Position numbers and translations under genes: made by a program
The notes under the pieces: model-generated
Databases searched by the model: none
The model's input: only the letters and a program-made list of their open reading frames with translations
Told to the model about the DNA's origin: nothing
Source: Lewinellaceae bacterium
GTDB lineage: Bacteria > Bacteroidota > Bacteroidia > Chitinophagales > Saprospiraceae
DNA length: 64,000 nt
Assembly (NCBI GenBank): GCA_020636135.1
Contig: JACJYK010000001.1
Span: 1,288,501-1,352,500, forward strand
Reading direction: 5' to 3'
Shown here: piece by piece, positions 43,292 to 51,742 of the stretch
How positions within the stretch are numbered: the first letter of the stretch is position 1
How the letters are laid out: each line of letters opens with the position of its first letter

Positions 43292-44418
43292 ATACACATC
43301 AGAAACACGCAAATCTGGTCAAGCCATCCACCGGTCATTTTCACCGGCACGAGTGGGGAATCCTCGGTTCCAGCTGTTCGACCATCGGTGCCTTGGTTCA
43401 GAAAATTGCCCAGGGATTTCCAGGCTCCAGGATGGGATACCTGGATGCAGCGCACCGGTCAGGAGACCAACCATTGGATGAAAATCACCCGCTGAACGCA
43501 GCAGGACTGCAAGTCGTGGTAACCGATCACATTCATTACCGGGAATGGCAGGACGGTCAAGCCATGAATGGGTTTGACTGGAAGATCCGTTTTGCAGATC
43601 TTGACGTCCTCTGGATCAATGGCAATCATTATCCATCGGCAAATCAGATCATCATCGTAGACCAGGCTAAAGAACACTCACTGAAAAAACGTCTGGAAAG
43701 GATCAAAAACATAGAATTGATTTTATTGAAAGATAAGGATAGCGGACTTCCGGCATTACTTACAGAACATCCCGCATTTGATCGTGCTATCCCGGTGATC
43801 GATATCCAGGATGAGGCAGCATGGATGGAATACATCAGATTATTGGTCAATGCCTCCAGGCCCGATGTAAGCGGGTTAGTCCTGATTGGTGGAAAAAGTA
43901 GCCGGATGGGTAGAGACAAGGCCGCTATCGAATATCATGGTCAAGCTCAGAAGGATCACTTGTACCAGCTCCTTCACTCAAAACTGGATGCGGTTTACTT
44001 TTCGGTTCGGCCGGGACAGGAAGTAACGGGACCATCCATCGAAGATGCATTCCCGGGGCTGGGCCCCTTTGGTGCCATCTTGAGTTATTTTCAGCAGCAT
44101 CCGGATGAAGCCTTGCTGGTGGCAGCGTGTGATCTGCCCGGGATTCATACTGAGGCCATAGGTTATTTGTTGGAACACCGGAATTCGTCCAAAATGGCTA
44201 CGGCTTTCTTAAACCCGGAAACTGGTTTTGCGGATCCGCTTTTTACTATCTACGAGCCAAAAATCTATCCCCGGATGCTGCAGTTTCTGGCGTTGGGCTA
44301 TTCGTGTCCGAGAAAGGTGTTGATCAACAGCGACATTGAAATATTGGAAGTACCCGATCCGGACTGGTTGCAGAATGTGAATACACCGGAGGATTTTGCC
44401 AAATATTCCATTGTGTAG
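43288..44418 (+). CDS. Fusion of a degenerate MobB-like domain with a MobA-type molybdenum cofactor guanylyltransferase
   Basis: This 376-residue protein has an N-terminal part (about 1-185) that resembles the MobB P-loop domain, but its P-loop reads GSSCSTIGALV and lacks the catalytic lysine. The C-terminal part (about 193-376) is a full MobA NTP-transferase: LVLIGGKSSRMGRDKAAI, FPGLGPFGAIL, VAACDLPGI, ETGFADPLFTIYEP and NVNTPEDF. MobA attaches GMP to molybdopterin to form bis-MGD-type cofactor, while MobB is an accessory GTP-binding factor. The start ATG overlaps the moaC stop. The N-domain may now serve as a scaffold. Confidence 0.87.
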   Translation: MNTHQKHANLVKPSTGHFHRHEWGILGSSCSTIGALVQKIAQGFPGSRMGYLDAAHRSGDQPLDENHPLNAAGLQVVVTDHIHYREWQDGQAMNGFDWKIRFADLDVLWINGNHYPSANQIIIVDQAKEHSLKKRLERIKNIELILLKDKDSGLPALLTEHPAFDRAIPVIDIQDEAAWMEYIRLLVNASRPDVSGLVLIGGKSSRMGRDKAAIEYHGQAQKDHLYQLLHSKLDAVYFSVRPGQEVTGPSIEDAFPGLGPFGAILSYFQQHPDEALLVAACDLPGIHTEAIGYLLEHRNSSKMATAFLNPETGFADPLFTIYEPKIYPRMLQFLALGYSCPRKVLINSDIEILEVPDPDWLQNVNTPEDFAKYSIV

Positions 44419-44421
44419 TGT

Positions 44422-44449
44422 GATCCGGAACAGTCATACGGATCTTTTA
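44422..44449 (+). terminator. Possible intrinsic terminator after the molybdenum cofactor operon
   Basis: GATCCG (44422-44427) pairs with CGGATC (44439-44444) around an 11-nt loop, followed by TTTTA. The stem is only six base pairs, so efficiency is uncertain. Confidence 0.45.
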
Positions 44450-44482
44450 TTTATCCGCTGGGATTAAATCAAAACGAAATCC

Positions 44483-44938
44483 ATGGAAGAGATCATTAAG
44501 AAACTCAATTTTAAGGGACAGCAGGAAATTCAGGTTATCCGGATGCCCGCAGAACTCAGGCCTTTGTTTGAGCATTGGAGCAAAGATGTCAACGTACTGG
44601 AGGACGAAGCATTAAAAAGAGATGTGGACTTTCTGGTGGCATTTTTAGTGGATCCCGCGCATATTGCACAGCTGGCAAAAGAACTACGGAAAGTAGACCA
44701 AACCAGAGACCCGGTACTGTGGTTTGCCTATCCGAAAAAATCATCGAAGCGATATAAGACCGAATTATCCCGGGATCATGGATGGGAGCCGATGGGAGCG
44801 ATTGGTCTGGAACCTGTTCGTCAGGTAGCTTTGGATGACGATTGGTCGGCACTGCGGTTTCGTCCTGTGAAGAACATAAAAAGCATGACCCGGAGTTCTG
44901 CATTATCCAAAGAAGGCAAGGAACGTATCAAGAAGTAA
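44483..44938 (+). CDS. Small DUF3052-like protein
   Basis: This 151-residue soluble protein has no signal peptide or membrane segment. The central and C-terminal pattern PVLWFAYPKKSS, LSRDHGWEPMGAIGLEPV, then DDDWSALRFRPV resembles the DUF3052 family in the order of its tryptophan-proline-lysine and DxxWSxLR motifs. The lysine-rich tail (residues 140-151) is variable in such proteins. Function is unknown. It follows the possible terminator of the molybdenum cofactor operon and is probably transcribed alone. Confidence 0.65.
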   Translation: MEEIIKKLNFKGQQEIQVIRMPAELRPLFEHWSKDVNVLEDEALKRDVDFLVAFLVDPAHIAQLAKELRKVDQTRDPVLWFAYPKKSSKRYKTELSRDHGWEPMGAIGLEPVRQVALDDDWSALRFRPVKNIKSMTRSSALSKEGKERIKK

Positions 44939-44954
44939 TTTCCGGAATATAGAA

Positions 44955-45134
44955 TTATTTGCGAAGAAGCTGATAGAGGTAAAATGCAAGGAGAGCTATG
45001 ATCGCAAGGACAAACACAAGGCCTGCCAGGTTTATTCCAATAGCTATGATGGAAGGCAGGTGTGTTATCGTCCAGATAATACCGATGGCCAGTACTCCCA
45101 TGATAATCAAGCCCAGAATTTTGTTGGTAGACAT
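44955..45134 (-). CDS. Small membrane protein, two transmembrane helices (59 residues)
   Basis: The minus strand encodes a 59-residue protein beginning MSTNKILGLIIMGVL and ending LYQLLRK. It has two hydrophobic helices (about 5-22 and 32-53), separated by THLPSIIAIGINLAG, with positive charges at both ends. No soluble domain is present. The frame fills the 350-nt gap between a plus-strand DUF3052-like gene and a divergent symporter gene. The clean two-helix pattern argues for a real gene, but I do not recognise a family. Confidence 0.6.
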   Translation of the reverse strand: MSTNKILGLIIMGVLAIGIIWTITHLPSIIAIGINLAGLVFVLAIIALLAFYLYQLLRK

Positions 45135-45288
45135 AGCTGATCAATTTTGGTTAAACCATCCTGCTCCACGAATAACATTACAAGATTAAACATCATGTTC
45201 GCCATACAGGTTCAAAATACCGGCATTAGGTGCTAATCCGTTAATTTTTTCATATATCTTAATTGGTACGCTTTTAATGGATTAGTTC

Positions 45289-46692
45289 ATGTTACTAGTT
45301 TCCATCCTGGTATATCTGGTCTTCACAGTATCCATCGGTTATTTTGCCAAACGTTGGGTTTCCAATGCCGAAGATTTTATCATGGCTGGCCGTAACCTTC
45401 CCGCTTATCTGAATGCAGCCGCGGTCTTTGCACTCTGGTTTGGGAGTGAAACGGTTTTGGGGGCATCCGCTGAGTTTCTGGAGCATGGGCTGCTCGGAGT
45501 TATTGAGGATCCGTTTGGGGCAGTGCTTAGTCTCGTACTGGTAGCAGTATTTTACGCCCGCCGGCTTTACCGGCTCAATGTGTACACCATTATTGATTTA
45601 TTCCGGATGCGGTTTGGACGGGTAGCCGAACAAATCAGCGGGATCATGATGATCTTCTCTTTCTTTGGTTATTGTGCAGCACAATTGGTTGCCCTGGGGT
45701 TATTATTATCGACCATCACCGGGCTGGAGTTAACCACGACCGTCTTGATATCCGCAGGCATGGTCATCTTTTATACCTTTTGGGGAGGTATGTGGGCGGT
45801 GTCGGTTACTGATTTCCTGCAGAGCATCATGATTGTCACCGGATTGGTTGCCTTGACGATCGTATGGGGAAGCCAGAGCGATGGATTTCAAGCTGTAATA
45901 CATAGTGTTCCAAGCAGCCATTTTCAGTTTTTTCCACACGAAGGATCGCTGGAATGGATCCACTGGATTACGGCATGGATGGTCATTGGACTGGGCAGCA
46001 TAGCCAGCCAGGATGTCTTCCAACGAGTCAATTCCGCGCGATCGGAAAAAGCCACCTATTATTCGACCCTGATTGGAGCCGGGTTGTATCTCATCTTCGC
46101 ACTTATTCCACTTTACCTGATCCTGCTGGCTAAGAACCTTTTCCCGGATATGATGGCTGGTGACCTCCAGACGGCCTTGCCTTCCATTGTTTTGCAGAAA
46201 GGTCATATTGGGCTCCAGATCCTGTTCTTTGGCTCTCTGGTGAGCGCGATACTAAGTACTGCCAGTGGTGCCTTATTAGCCCCCGCCAGTATACTTTCAG
46301 AAAATATCCTGAAACCGCTTGTCGCCGACCGGTTGACCACACAACGATTCTTATGGCTGACCAGAATTTGTGTTTTGATGGTTGGCCTGATCTCAGTCCT
46401 TTTCGCCCTCGGGCACCAAAACATTTACGACCTGGTCGGTATCTCCAGTGTGTTTGGACTGGTCTCCCTATTTATTCCATTAAATATAGCTTTGTTTACC
46501 AAATGGAGTAACCGCTCCGGGGCTTTGTGGTCCATGATCTGTGGGGCGGGATGCTGGATCTATTTTGAATACGTTCATCCGCTTATCGTTGATGCGCTCT
46601 GGCCGGGAGTACTGGCCAGTATTGTTGGGTATTTGATAGGGACGCTGATTCACAACATCCGAAATGCGGATTTGGTACAATCCACAGACTAG
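45289..46692 (+). CDS. Sodium:solute symporter (choline-transporter-like SSS subgroup)
   Basis: This 467-residue inner-membrane protein has about 13 helices. SSS hallmarks are visible: EDFIMAGRNLPAYLNAAAVFALWFGSET, YTIIDLFRMRFG and the YTFWGGMWAVSVTDFLQ segment. The pattern is closer to the high-affinity choline transporter branch of SSS than to the sugar branch, but the substrate is not proven. It is distant from the other symporter in the window (21885-23456). Its 3' end overlaps the convergent PPK2 gene by 4 nt. Confidence 0.85.
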   Translation: MLLVSILVYLVFTVSIGYFAKRWVSNAEDFIMAGRNLPAYLNAAAVFALWFGSETVLGASAEFLEHGLLGVIEDPFGAVLSLVLVAVFYARRLYRLNVYTIIDLFRMRFGRVAEQISGIMMIFSFFGYCAAQLVALGLLLSTITGLELTTTVLISAGMVIFYTFWGGMWAVSVTDFLQSIMIVTGLVALTIVWGSQSDGFQAVIHSVPSSHFQFFPHEGSLEWIHWITAWMVIGLGSIASQDVFQRVNSARSEKATYYSTLIGAGLYLIFALIPLYLILLAKNLFPDMMAGDLQTALPSIVLQKGHIGLQILFFGSLVSAILSTASGALLAPASILSENILKPLVADRLTTQRFLWLTRICVLMVGLISVLFALGHQNIYDLVGISSVFGLVSLFIPLNIALFTKWSNRSGALWSMICGAGCWIYFEYVHPLIVDALWPGVLASIVGYLIGTLIHNIRNADLVQSTD

Positions 46693-47471
46693 CCTTCCGG
46701 CAGCTTTTCCCAGGGGACGGATTTCAGGATGTATTTGATGGCTTTCAGGGTTGTTTGCGGTTTGATGTCACCTTCAATGACGTGCCATGGAGCTTTGCCT
46801 ACCCCGGTCAATTTGAACATCTTTGTTTGGTATTCATGGTACTGGTCATACAGACCTACGGCATTCAGGTCCACAGCAGATAACTCCCACCGTCGCAAGG
46901 GATTTTGTTGGACATGTTCGATGCGCAGGGCTTGCTCTTTACGACTGATGGTAAGATGGATTTTGACCAGGATGGTGCCTGCGGATAAAAGCATTTTCTC
47001 AAATTCCAGTACTTCTTCCATAAAAAGCTGATGTTGTTCCGGGGAACAGAAGCCGTTGACAGGTTCAACGACGGCACGGTTGTACCAGCTTCGGTCGTAA
47101 AAAACAATCTCGCCCTGTTCGGGAAGACTGGCAATGTATCGTTTGAAGTACCACTGACTCTTTTCCTTTTCGGTAGGCTTATCCAGGGCTACCAGCCGTA
47201 CATTCCGGGGGTTCATATGTTCCATACATGCCCGGATCAGGCTGCCCCGGCCGGCGAATTCGCTTCCTTCCACGAGAATGGCGACCCGGCTGCCACTGCG
47301 CACAATCCAGCTTTGCATCTGGTTCAGGGCAATTTGCAGCTTCTTGAGTTTGCTCTCAAACATTAACGCCTGCAATACCTGCGGAAAGTCCGGGACCTCC
47401 TGTCGCAGGAGTAGTTCCAGGGCACGCGTAGAAGACAGGCGCTTCAGATCTTTCTTGGAATACATAAACAT
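46689..47471 (-). CDS. PPK2-family protein with altered Walker A motif
   Basis: This 260-residue protein is a paralog of the upstream PPK2. The Walker A position reads VEGSEFAGRGS (residues 68-77) instead of EGRDAAGKGG: the key lysine is arginine (R75), the aspartate is glutamate (E71) and the final glycine is serine. Walker B and the lid are kept (EIVFYDRSWYNRAVVEPV, NPLRRWELSAVDL). PPK2 enzymes transfer phosphate between polyphosphate and nucleotides. With the lysine missing, this copy may be inactive, regulatory, or the non-catalytic half of a heteromer. The gene starts 3 nt after the stop of the intact copy. Confidence 0.87.
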   Translation of the reverse strand: MFMYSKKDLKRLSSTRALELLLRQEVPDFPQVLQALMFESKLKKLQIALNQMQSWIVRSGSRVAILVEGSEFAGRGSLIRACMEHMNPRNVRLVALDKPTEKEKSQWYFKRYIASLPEQGEIVFYDRSWYNRAVVEPVNGFCSPEQHQLFMEEVLEFEKMLLSAGTILVKIHLTISRKEQALRIEHVQQNPLRRWELSAVDLNAVGLYDQYHEYQTKMFKLTGVGKAPWHVIEGDIKPQTTLKAIKYILKSVPWEKLPEG

Positions 47472-47474
47472 TGA

Positions 47475-48329
47475 TTAGATATACATCGAACGATAAAAAC
47501 GGTGGACAACATTCGGATCCGGACTCAGGATGGTCTGCGCCTGGTCCTTGCCGGGATAGTTGAATCTGGATAGCAGATACCGGATGCTTTCCAGACGGGC
47601 CTCCATCTTCGAGTCGGTATTGATGATGATCCACGGAGAAAATTCAGTGTGGGTCTTAATGAACATTTCCCGGATGTGCCGGGTATATTCATCCCATTTC
47701 TCCCGTGATGCCAGATCTACCGGGCTTATTTTCCATTGCTTGAGCGGGTTGGTCATCCTGGCCTGGAATCGCTTCTCTTGCTCTTCCTTGGAAATGTCAA
47801 ACCAGAATTTGATGATCTTAACCCCATCTTCGTACAGCATATGCTCAAATTCCGGAACCTGCTGAAGGAAACGTTCGTATTCTTCCGGGGTGCAAAAACC
47901 CATCACCGGTTCCACGACGGCACGATTATACCAGCTGCGATCGAAGAAAACCATCTCACCACGATTGGGGAGTTCCTTCACATGGCGCCGGAAATACCAG
48001 TGTCCTTTCTCAATATCCGATGGTTTTCCCAAAGCAACTGCTTTGGCAGCCCGTGGATTGAGGTAGCGCATAAACCGGCGGATAGCGCCACCTTTGCCGG
48101 CCGCATCGCGTCCTTCAAACAATATGGCCACACGCATACCCTGCTGGGTTATCCAGTTTTGCATTTTCAGAAGCTCGATCTGAAGTAATTCCAGGTCGGT
48201 CTCGTATTGGATCCGGTCATACACCGGAGTGAGGTGGACCATGCGCTCAAACAACAAATGTTCAAGGTCAGCCCGGGTAGCGATTGGAGCAATTTCTTCA
48301 TTGGAGAATAAGAAGGGCTCTGTTGACAT
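47475..48329 (-). CDS. ppk2: Polyphosphate kinase 2
   Basis: This 284-residue cytosolic enzyme has an intact P-loop, EGRDAAGKGG (residues 72-81), plus the Walker B region MVFFDRSWYNRAVVEPV and the lid NPLKQWKISPVDL. Length and motifs match class I PPK2 enzymes, which use polyphosphate to phosphorylate ADP or GDP, or the reverse. It is the first gene of a two-gene operon with the altered copy downstream. No PPK1 or exopolyphosphatase gene lies nearby. Confidence 0.93.
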   Translation of the reverse strand: MSTEPFLFSNEEIAPIATRADLEHLLFERMVHLTPVYDRIQYETDLELLQIELLKMQNWITQQGMRVAILFEGRDAAGKGGAIRRFMRYLNPRAAKAVALGKPSDIEKGHWYFRRHVKELPNRGEMVFFDRSWYNRAVVEPVMGFCTPEEYERFLQQVPEFEHMLYEDGVKIIKFWFDISKEEQEKRFQARMTNPLKQWKISPVDLASREKWDEYTRHIREMFIKTHTEFSPWIIINTDSKMEARLESIRYLLSRFNYPGKDQAQTILSPDPNVVHRFYRSMYI

Positions 48330-48499
48330 GCTTTTTTCACCTTTGATCAGACTAAAATAATTGCTTTAAACTAGTCATTCTACTAGGAAAGCCGTAATTC
48401 AATCCGCAGATTTACATCATCATTAAGGCCAGACGGCCTCACCCGAAAAGTCAGGTGTATTAAGTTATTAAACGTAAATTAAACCAAAAGTAACCTGTC

Positions 48500-49264
48500 A
48501 TGAAGCCGTTTATACTGGAAGAAACGAATTGGAAAGCTGTCCGGGAGCAGCAATACGATGTGGCTATCCTGCCGTGGGGGGCAACCGAAGCCCACAATTA
48601 CCATTTGCCCTATGGTACGGACAATTACCAGGTAGAATACGTCGCGGATCAGGCGGCTAAAAAGGCCTGGGACAAAGGTGGAAAACCATTGGTATTGCCT
48701 GGCATCCGCTATGGTGTGAATACCGGCCAGCTGGATGTGCCATTTTGTATGAATCTTTTGCCTTCTACTCAGCTGGCCATCCTCAAGGACATAGTGGACA
48801 TTCTTAACCGGCATGGTCTGACTAAACTGATCATCCTCAACGGGCATGGAGGTAATGACTTTAAGACTATGATACGAGAATTATCCATCACCTTTCCTGA
48901 TGTGTTCGTGTGCTGGGTGAACTGGTGGCGAGCAGTGGACTGGTCACTCTTTTTTGAAGATCCGGGCGATCATGCAGGAGAAATGGAAACGAGCGCGGTC
49001 CTGCACATTGCCCCACACCTGGTCCGCCCTCTGGAGGAAGCAGGACCCGGAAAGGCTAAAACTTTCAAACCAAAGGCGCTGCGGCAGGGATGGGCTGTCA
49101 CCCAGCGGCAATGGACTCGGGTAACCGAAGATACCGGGGTTGGAAATCCCTACCCAGCAACCGGAGCTAAAGGCGAAAAATATCTGGATGCTATAACCGA
49201 CTCATTGGCAACCTTTTTCCTTGAACTCGGCACGACACCGTTGAATGAGCTTTATACGGATTGA
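48500..49264 (+). CDS. Creatininase-family amidohydrolase
   Basis: This 254-residue protein has the family metal ligands: LPWGATEAHNYHLPYGTD (residues about 24-41), LNGHGGND and DHAGEMETS. Family members are binuclear metal enzymes that hydrolyse cyclic amides or formamides, as in creatinine amidohydrolase, FAPy deformylase (ArfB) and the mycofactocin protein MftE. No mycofactocin or riboflavin genes lie nearby, so the substrate is unknown. The start lies 170 nt from the divergent ppk2 gene. Confidence 0.9.
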   Translation: MKPFILEETNWKAVREQQYDVAILPWGATEAHNYHLPYGTDNYQVEYVADQAAKKAWDKGGKPLVLPGIRYGVNTGQLDVPFCMNLLPSTQLAILKDIVDILNRHGLTKLIILNGHGGNDFKTMIRELSITFPDVFVCWVNWWRAVDWSLFFEDPGDHAGEMETSAVLHIAPHLVRPLEEAGPGKAKTFKPKALRQGWAVTQRQWTRVTEDTGVGNPYPATGAKGEKYLDAITDSLATFFLELGTTPLNELYTD

Positions 49265-49333
49265 TCGTTCCTACTGATTAAAACCTGCTGCGCAAAGTGT
49301 AGGATGTATACCTTTCATTCATCAGATAACCGC

Positions 49334-49341
49334 TATATTTG
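49334..49341 (+). promoter_or_regulatory. -7 promoter box upstream of the ferredoxin gene
   Basis: TATATTTG at 49334-49341 is an exact TAnnTTTG match, giving a leader of about 50 nt before the ATG at 49400. The -33 position has TTT rather than TTG. A hairpin CCCCTT/AAGGGG (49363-49381) lies in the leader. Confidence 0.5.
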
Positions 49342-49399
49342 CAGCCGGAAAAACCATTTGGGCCCCTTCCTTGTTAAGGGGTAATATGAAATTGAATAC

Positions 49400-49750
49400 A
49401 TGGCAATTATTATAACTGACGAATGCATTAACTGCGGAGCATGCGAACCGGAATGTCCGAATAATGCAATCTATGAAGGAGGTATCGAGTGGGCAATGGT
49501 TGATGGAACAACGTTGACAGGATCCTATCCGTTGCAAAATGGCCATCAGGTGGATGTCGACCAAAAGCAGGAACCCATCTCTGAGGATTTTTATTATATC
49601 GTGCCCGATAAATGCACCGAATGTGTTGGTTTTCACGAAGAACCACAGTGCGCTGCCGTGTGCCCCGTGGATTGCTGTGTTCCGGATCCCGATCACGTAG
49701 ACAGTGAACAAGTCCTGCTCGATCGCAAAGAAAGATTACATATAGCCTGA
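49400..49750 (+). CDS. 4Fe-4S dicluster ferredoxin (YfhL type)
   Basis: This 116-residue ferredoxin has a first cluster motif CINCGACEPECP (residues about 10-21) and a second KCTECVGFHEEPQCAAVCPVDC with the extended loop typical of the YfhL/Fdx class. Between them lies an insertion of about 45 residues (WAMVDGTTL to YYIVPDK). It probably carries electrons to unknown partners. It stands alone, with its own promoter box, and converges with the serine hydrolase gene. Confidence 0.92.
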   Translation: MAIIITDECINCGACEPECPNNAIYEGGIEWAMVDGTTLTGSYPLQNGHQVDVDQKQEPISEDFYYIVPDKCTECVGFHEEPQCAAVCPVDCCVPDPDHVDSEQVLLDRKERLHIA

Positions 49751-49757
49751 TCCGGGC

Positions 49758-50834
49758 TTAGTCCAATAACATAGCTGCAATCTCCTGGTTTAATTTCCCA
49801 ATCCACACATTGGATTTATTGGTCAAGACAACAATAACCATTTGATCATCAGGATAGATGACCAGATTTGAAGTTCCACCTACCGACCCACCGCTATGTC
49901 CGAACCAATGCCGGCCTGCATCATCCATATCGCTGCGAAATCCGATCCCATAACCCGTGTCCTGACCCGAAGCATCCTTCTGTGAGGTTGTGAACAGGGT
50001 GCGGACGGATTCAGACCAAAAGTCTGTGCCCAGCAGGGTATTGGCAAAGCGGCAGAGATCTGTCGCCGAGGATAAGTATCCTCCGCCAGCCCATTTATAA
50101 CTATTATCCACCGCAGGAGCATTGGTGATATTACCCTGCAGGTCTTCAACGTAAAAACGCGTGCGCCCGGGGATGATGGCATTTACCATTTCCGGTCCGG
50201 TGTGGAGCAAGCCAAGCGGCTTAATGAGCTCATCATCCATCAGGTAGAGAAAAGGTTTTCCACCAACAGTCTGCATGACGGCACTGATCAGGTTAAAACC
50301 ATAGCTGGAATAAGCATATTTACTGCCAGGTTTATGAAGCAGTGGATCATCTTTGAAAATATCAAGAGCGGTAATAACATCCGAATAATGTTCATTCATT
50401 AAAATTTCATTGCCGTTGTAGTGTCTGATGCCGGCCAAATGTCCGCCGAGAAGCCTTATTGTGATCATGGATTTATCACCATCGGCAGGGTAGGATGGCA
50501 GATAGTGCTGCACAGGAAGATCAAGATCGATCAGGCCCTGCTGATACTGTTTTGCAAGGACGGATGCGGTAAGGGATTTTGAAATGCTGCCAATCCGAAA
50601 GCGGGTTGACAATGCATCTACCGTGACATTTTGTTCCAGATCCGCATAGCCAAATCCTTCCGCATAGATGAGTTCACCGTGACTGGTAACAGCTACTGCG
50701 ACTCCTGGTACGTGCTGTGATTCTTTAAATTCCTCAACCCGATGCTTGACCTGATCGAGCTTGTCGGAAAGATTTTGCGCATTGGAAGATGTCCAGGTTA
50801 GGACTGCAAATAATAAGGTAATGATCCATTTCAT
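49758..50834 (-). CDS. Secreted serine hydrolase of the beta-lactamase/class C family
   Basis: This 358-residue protein has a signal peptide (ending SSNAQ) and is periplasmic or exported. The SxxK catalytic motif is SISKS (RIGSISKSLTASVLA) near residue 84. The second motif region is YAYSSYGFN and the third is FGHSGGSVGG, so the HxG variant replaces KTG, as in many esterase-type or peptidase-type members. True antibiotic resistance should not be inferred. It begins 3 nt after the crtZ stop and may be the last gene of the carotenoid operon. Confidence 0.9.
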   Translation of the reverse strand: MKWIITLLFAVLTWTSSNAQNLSDKLDQVKHRVEEFKESQHVPGVAVAVTSHGELIYAEGFGYADLEQNVTVDALSTRFRIGSISKSLTASVLAKQYQQGLIDLDLPVQHYLPSYPADGDKSMITIRLLGGHLAGIRHYNGNEILMNEHYSDVITALDIFKDDPLLHKPGSKYAYSSYGFNLISAVMQTVGGKPFLYLMDDELIKPLGLLHTGPEMVNAIIPGRTRFYVEDLQGNITNAPAVDNSYKWAGGGYLSSATDLCRFANTLLGTDFWSESVRTLFTTSQKDASGQDTGYGIGFRSDMDDAGRHWFGHSGGSVGGTSNLVIYPDDQMVIVVLTNKSNVWIGKLNQEIAAMLLD

Positions 50835-50837
50835 ATG

Positions 50838-51284
50838 TTACGATTTGAAGTATTTCCAGGGAACCACCAGCATTCCGAAACATTCGCCATCTTCTTTCGT
50901 CAGATGTTTATGATGGATTTTATGTGCCCTGCGGATTGCTCTAAAATAAACATTGTTTGAGTTCCTGAACCATTTAAATCGCTGATGAATGAATACGTCA
51001 TGAATCAGAAAGTAGGTGAGGCCGTACAGAAGTATCCCCAGTCCTGCCCAGATCATCCAGATCATAGTAGTTAAACTGCCTAAAATGAAAAATGTCGCGC
51101 TGGGTATGGCGAAAATCAGGAAAAAGCGGTCGTTTTTCTGAAAAAAACCTGGCTCGCTGACGTGATGGTCCCGGTGCCAGGACCACAGGAATCCGTGCAT
51201 GACAAACTTATGGGTGAACCAGGCCACAAACTCCATGACCGAATAGGTTACAAGGGTGATGATAAGTCCTATTACAAGATTCAT
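50838..51284 (-). CDS. crtZ: Beta-carotene hydroxylase (CrtZ type)
   Basis: This 148-residue membrane protein has the di-iron histidine boxes of the family: HKFVMHG, WHRDHH, LIHDVFIHQR and RAHKIHHKH. CrtZ adds the 3-hydroxyl group to the ionone rings of beta-carotene to give zeaxanthin. It overlaps the SRPBCC gene by 4 nt. A lycopene cyclase, needed to make its substrate, is not seen in this window. Confidence 0.9.
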   Translation of the reverse strand: MNLVIGLIITLVTYSVMEFVAWFTHKFVMHGFLWSWHRDHHVSEPGFFQKNDRFFLIFAIPSATFFILGSLTTMIWMIWAGLGILLYGLTYFLIHDVFIHQRFKWFRNSNNVYFRAIRRAHKIHHKHLTKEDGECFGMLVVPWKYFKS

Positions 51285-51742
51285 TGTGTAAACATTTTAG
51301 CTAATATGTTTTTGCGATATGCGAATATTTGATCAATTTTTTTACTGATTAACCATTTATCAATCCATTTGCCTATGAAGCCAAATGGGACAGCATAGTA
51401 CAGCAAGTCAGTCATTAGAATACCATCATCCTTTTTTTCAAAATGGTGTTCATGATGCCAATACCGGTAAGGTCCGAAGCGTTGTTCATCAACAAAATAG
51501 AAGGGTGCCTTGACCTGAGTTATTTCAGTGACCCAGGAAGCGGGAATGCCTAGCAAGGGAGTAAGTCGATAACGAATCACCATGCCGGGATACATAGGTA
51601 CGGACTGAATATCGCTGAGCACTTTAAAATTCATTTCCGGGGGAGTGATTTGGCCCAGATTTTCCGGCCTTGAAAAAAATTGCCAGGCTTCTTCTAAAGT
51701 GACAGGCAACGTCATTTCCCATTTTTTGACCTGCAGTTGCAT
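51281..51742 (-). CDS. SRPBCC-family protein in the carotenoid operon
   Basis: This 153-residue protein has the START-like fold pattern of SRPBCC ligand-binding proteins: LEEAWQFFSRPENLGQITPPEMNF, YRLTPLLGIPASWVTEI and FVDEQRFGPYRYWHHEHHF. Such proteins often sit in Bacteroidota carotenoid clusters, possibly binding or presenting a hydrophobic intermediate, but the role is not established. It overlaps crtB by 1 nt and crtZ by 4 nt. Confidence 0.87.
   Translation of the reverse strand: MQLQVKKWEMTLPVTLEEAWQFFSRPENLGQITPPEMNFKVLSDIQSVPMYPGMVIRYRLTPLLGIPASWVTEITQVKAPFYFVDEQRFGPYRYWHHEHHFEKKDDGILMTDLLYYAVPFGFIGKWIDKWLISKKIDQIFAYRKNILAKMFTQ

Noticed and set aside
49758..50834. Antibiotic-resistance beta-lactamase
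   Set aside because: The KTG box is replaced by HSG and the context is a carotenoid operon; a peptidase or esterase is more likely.
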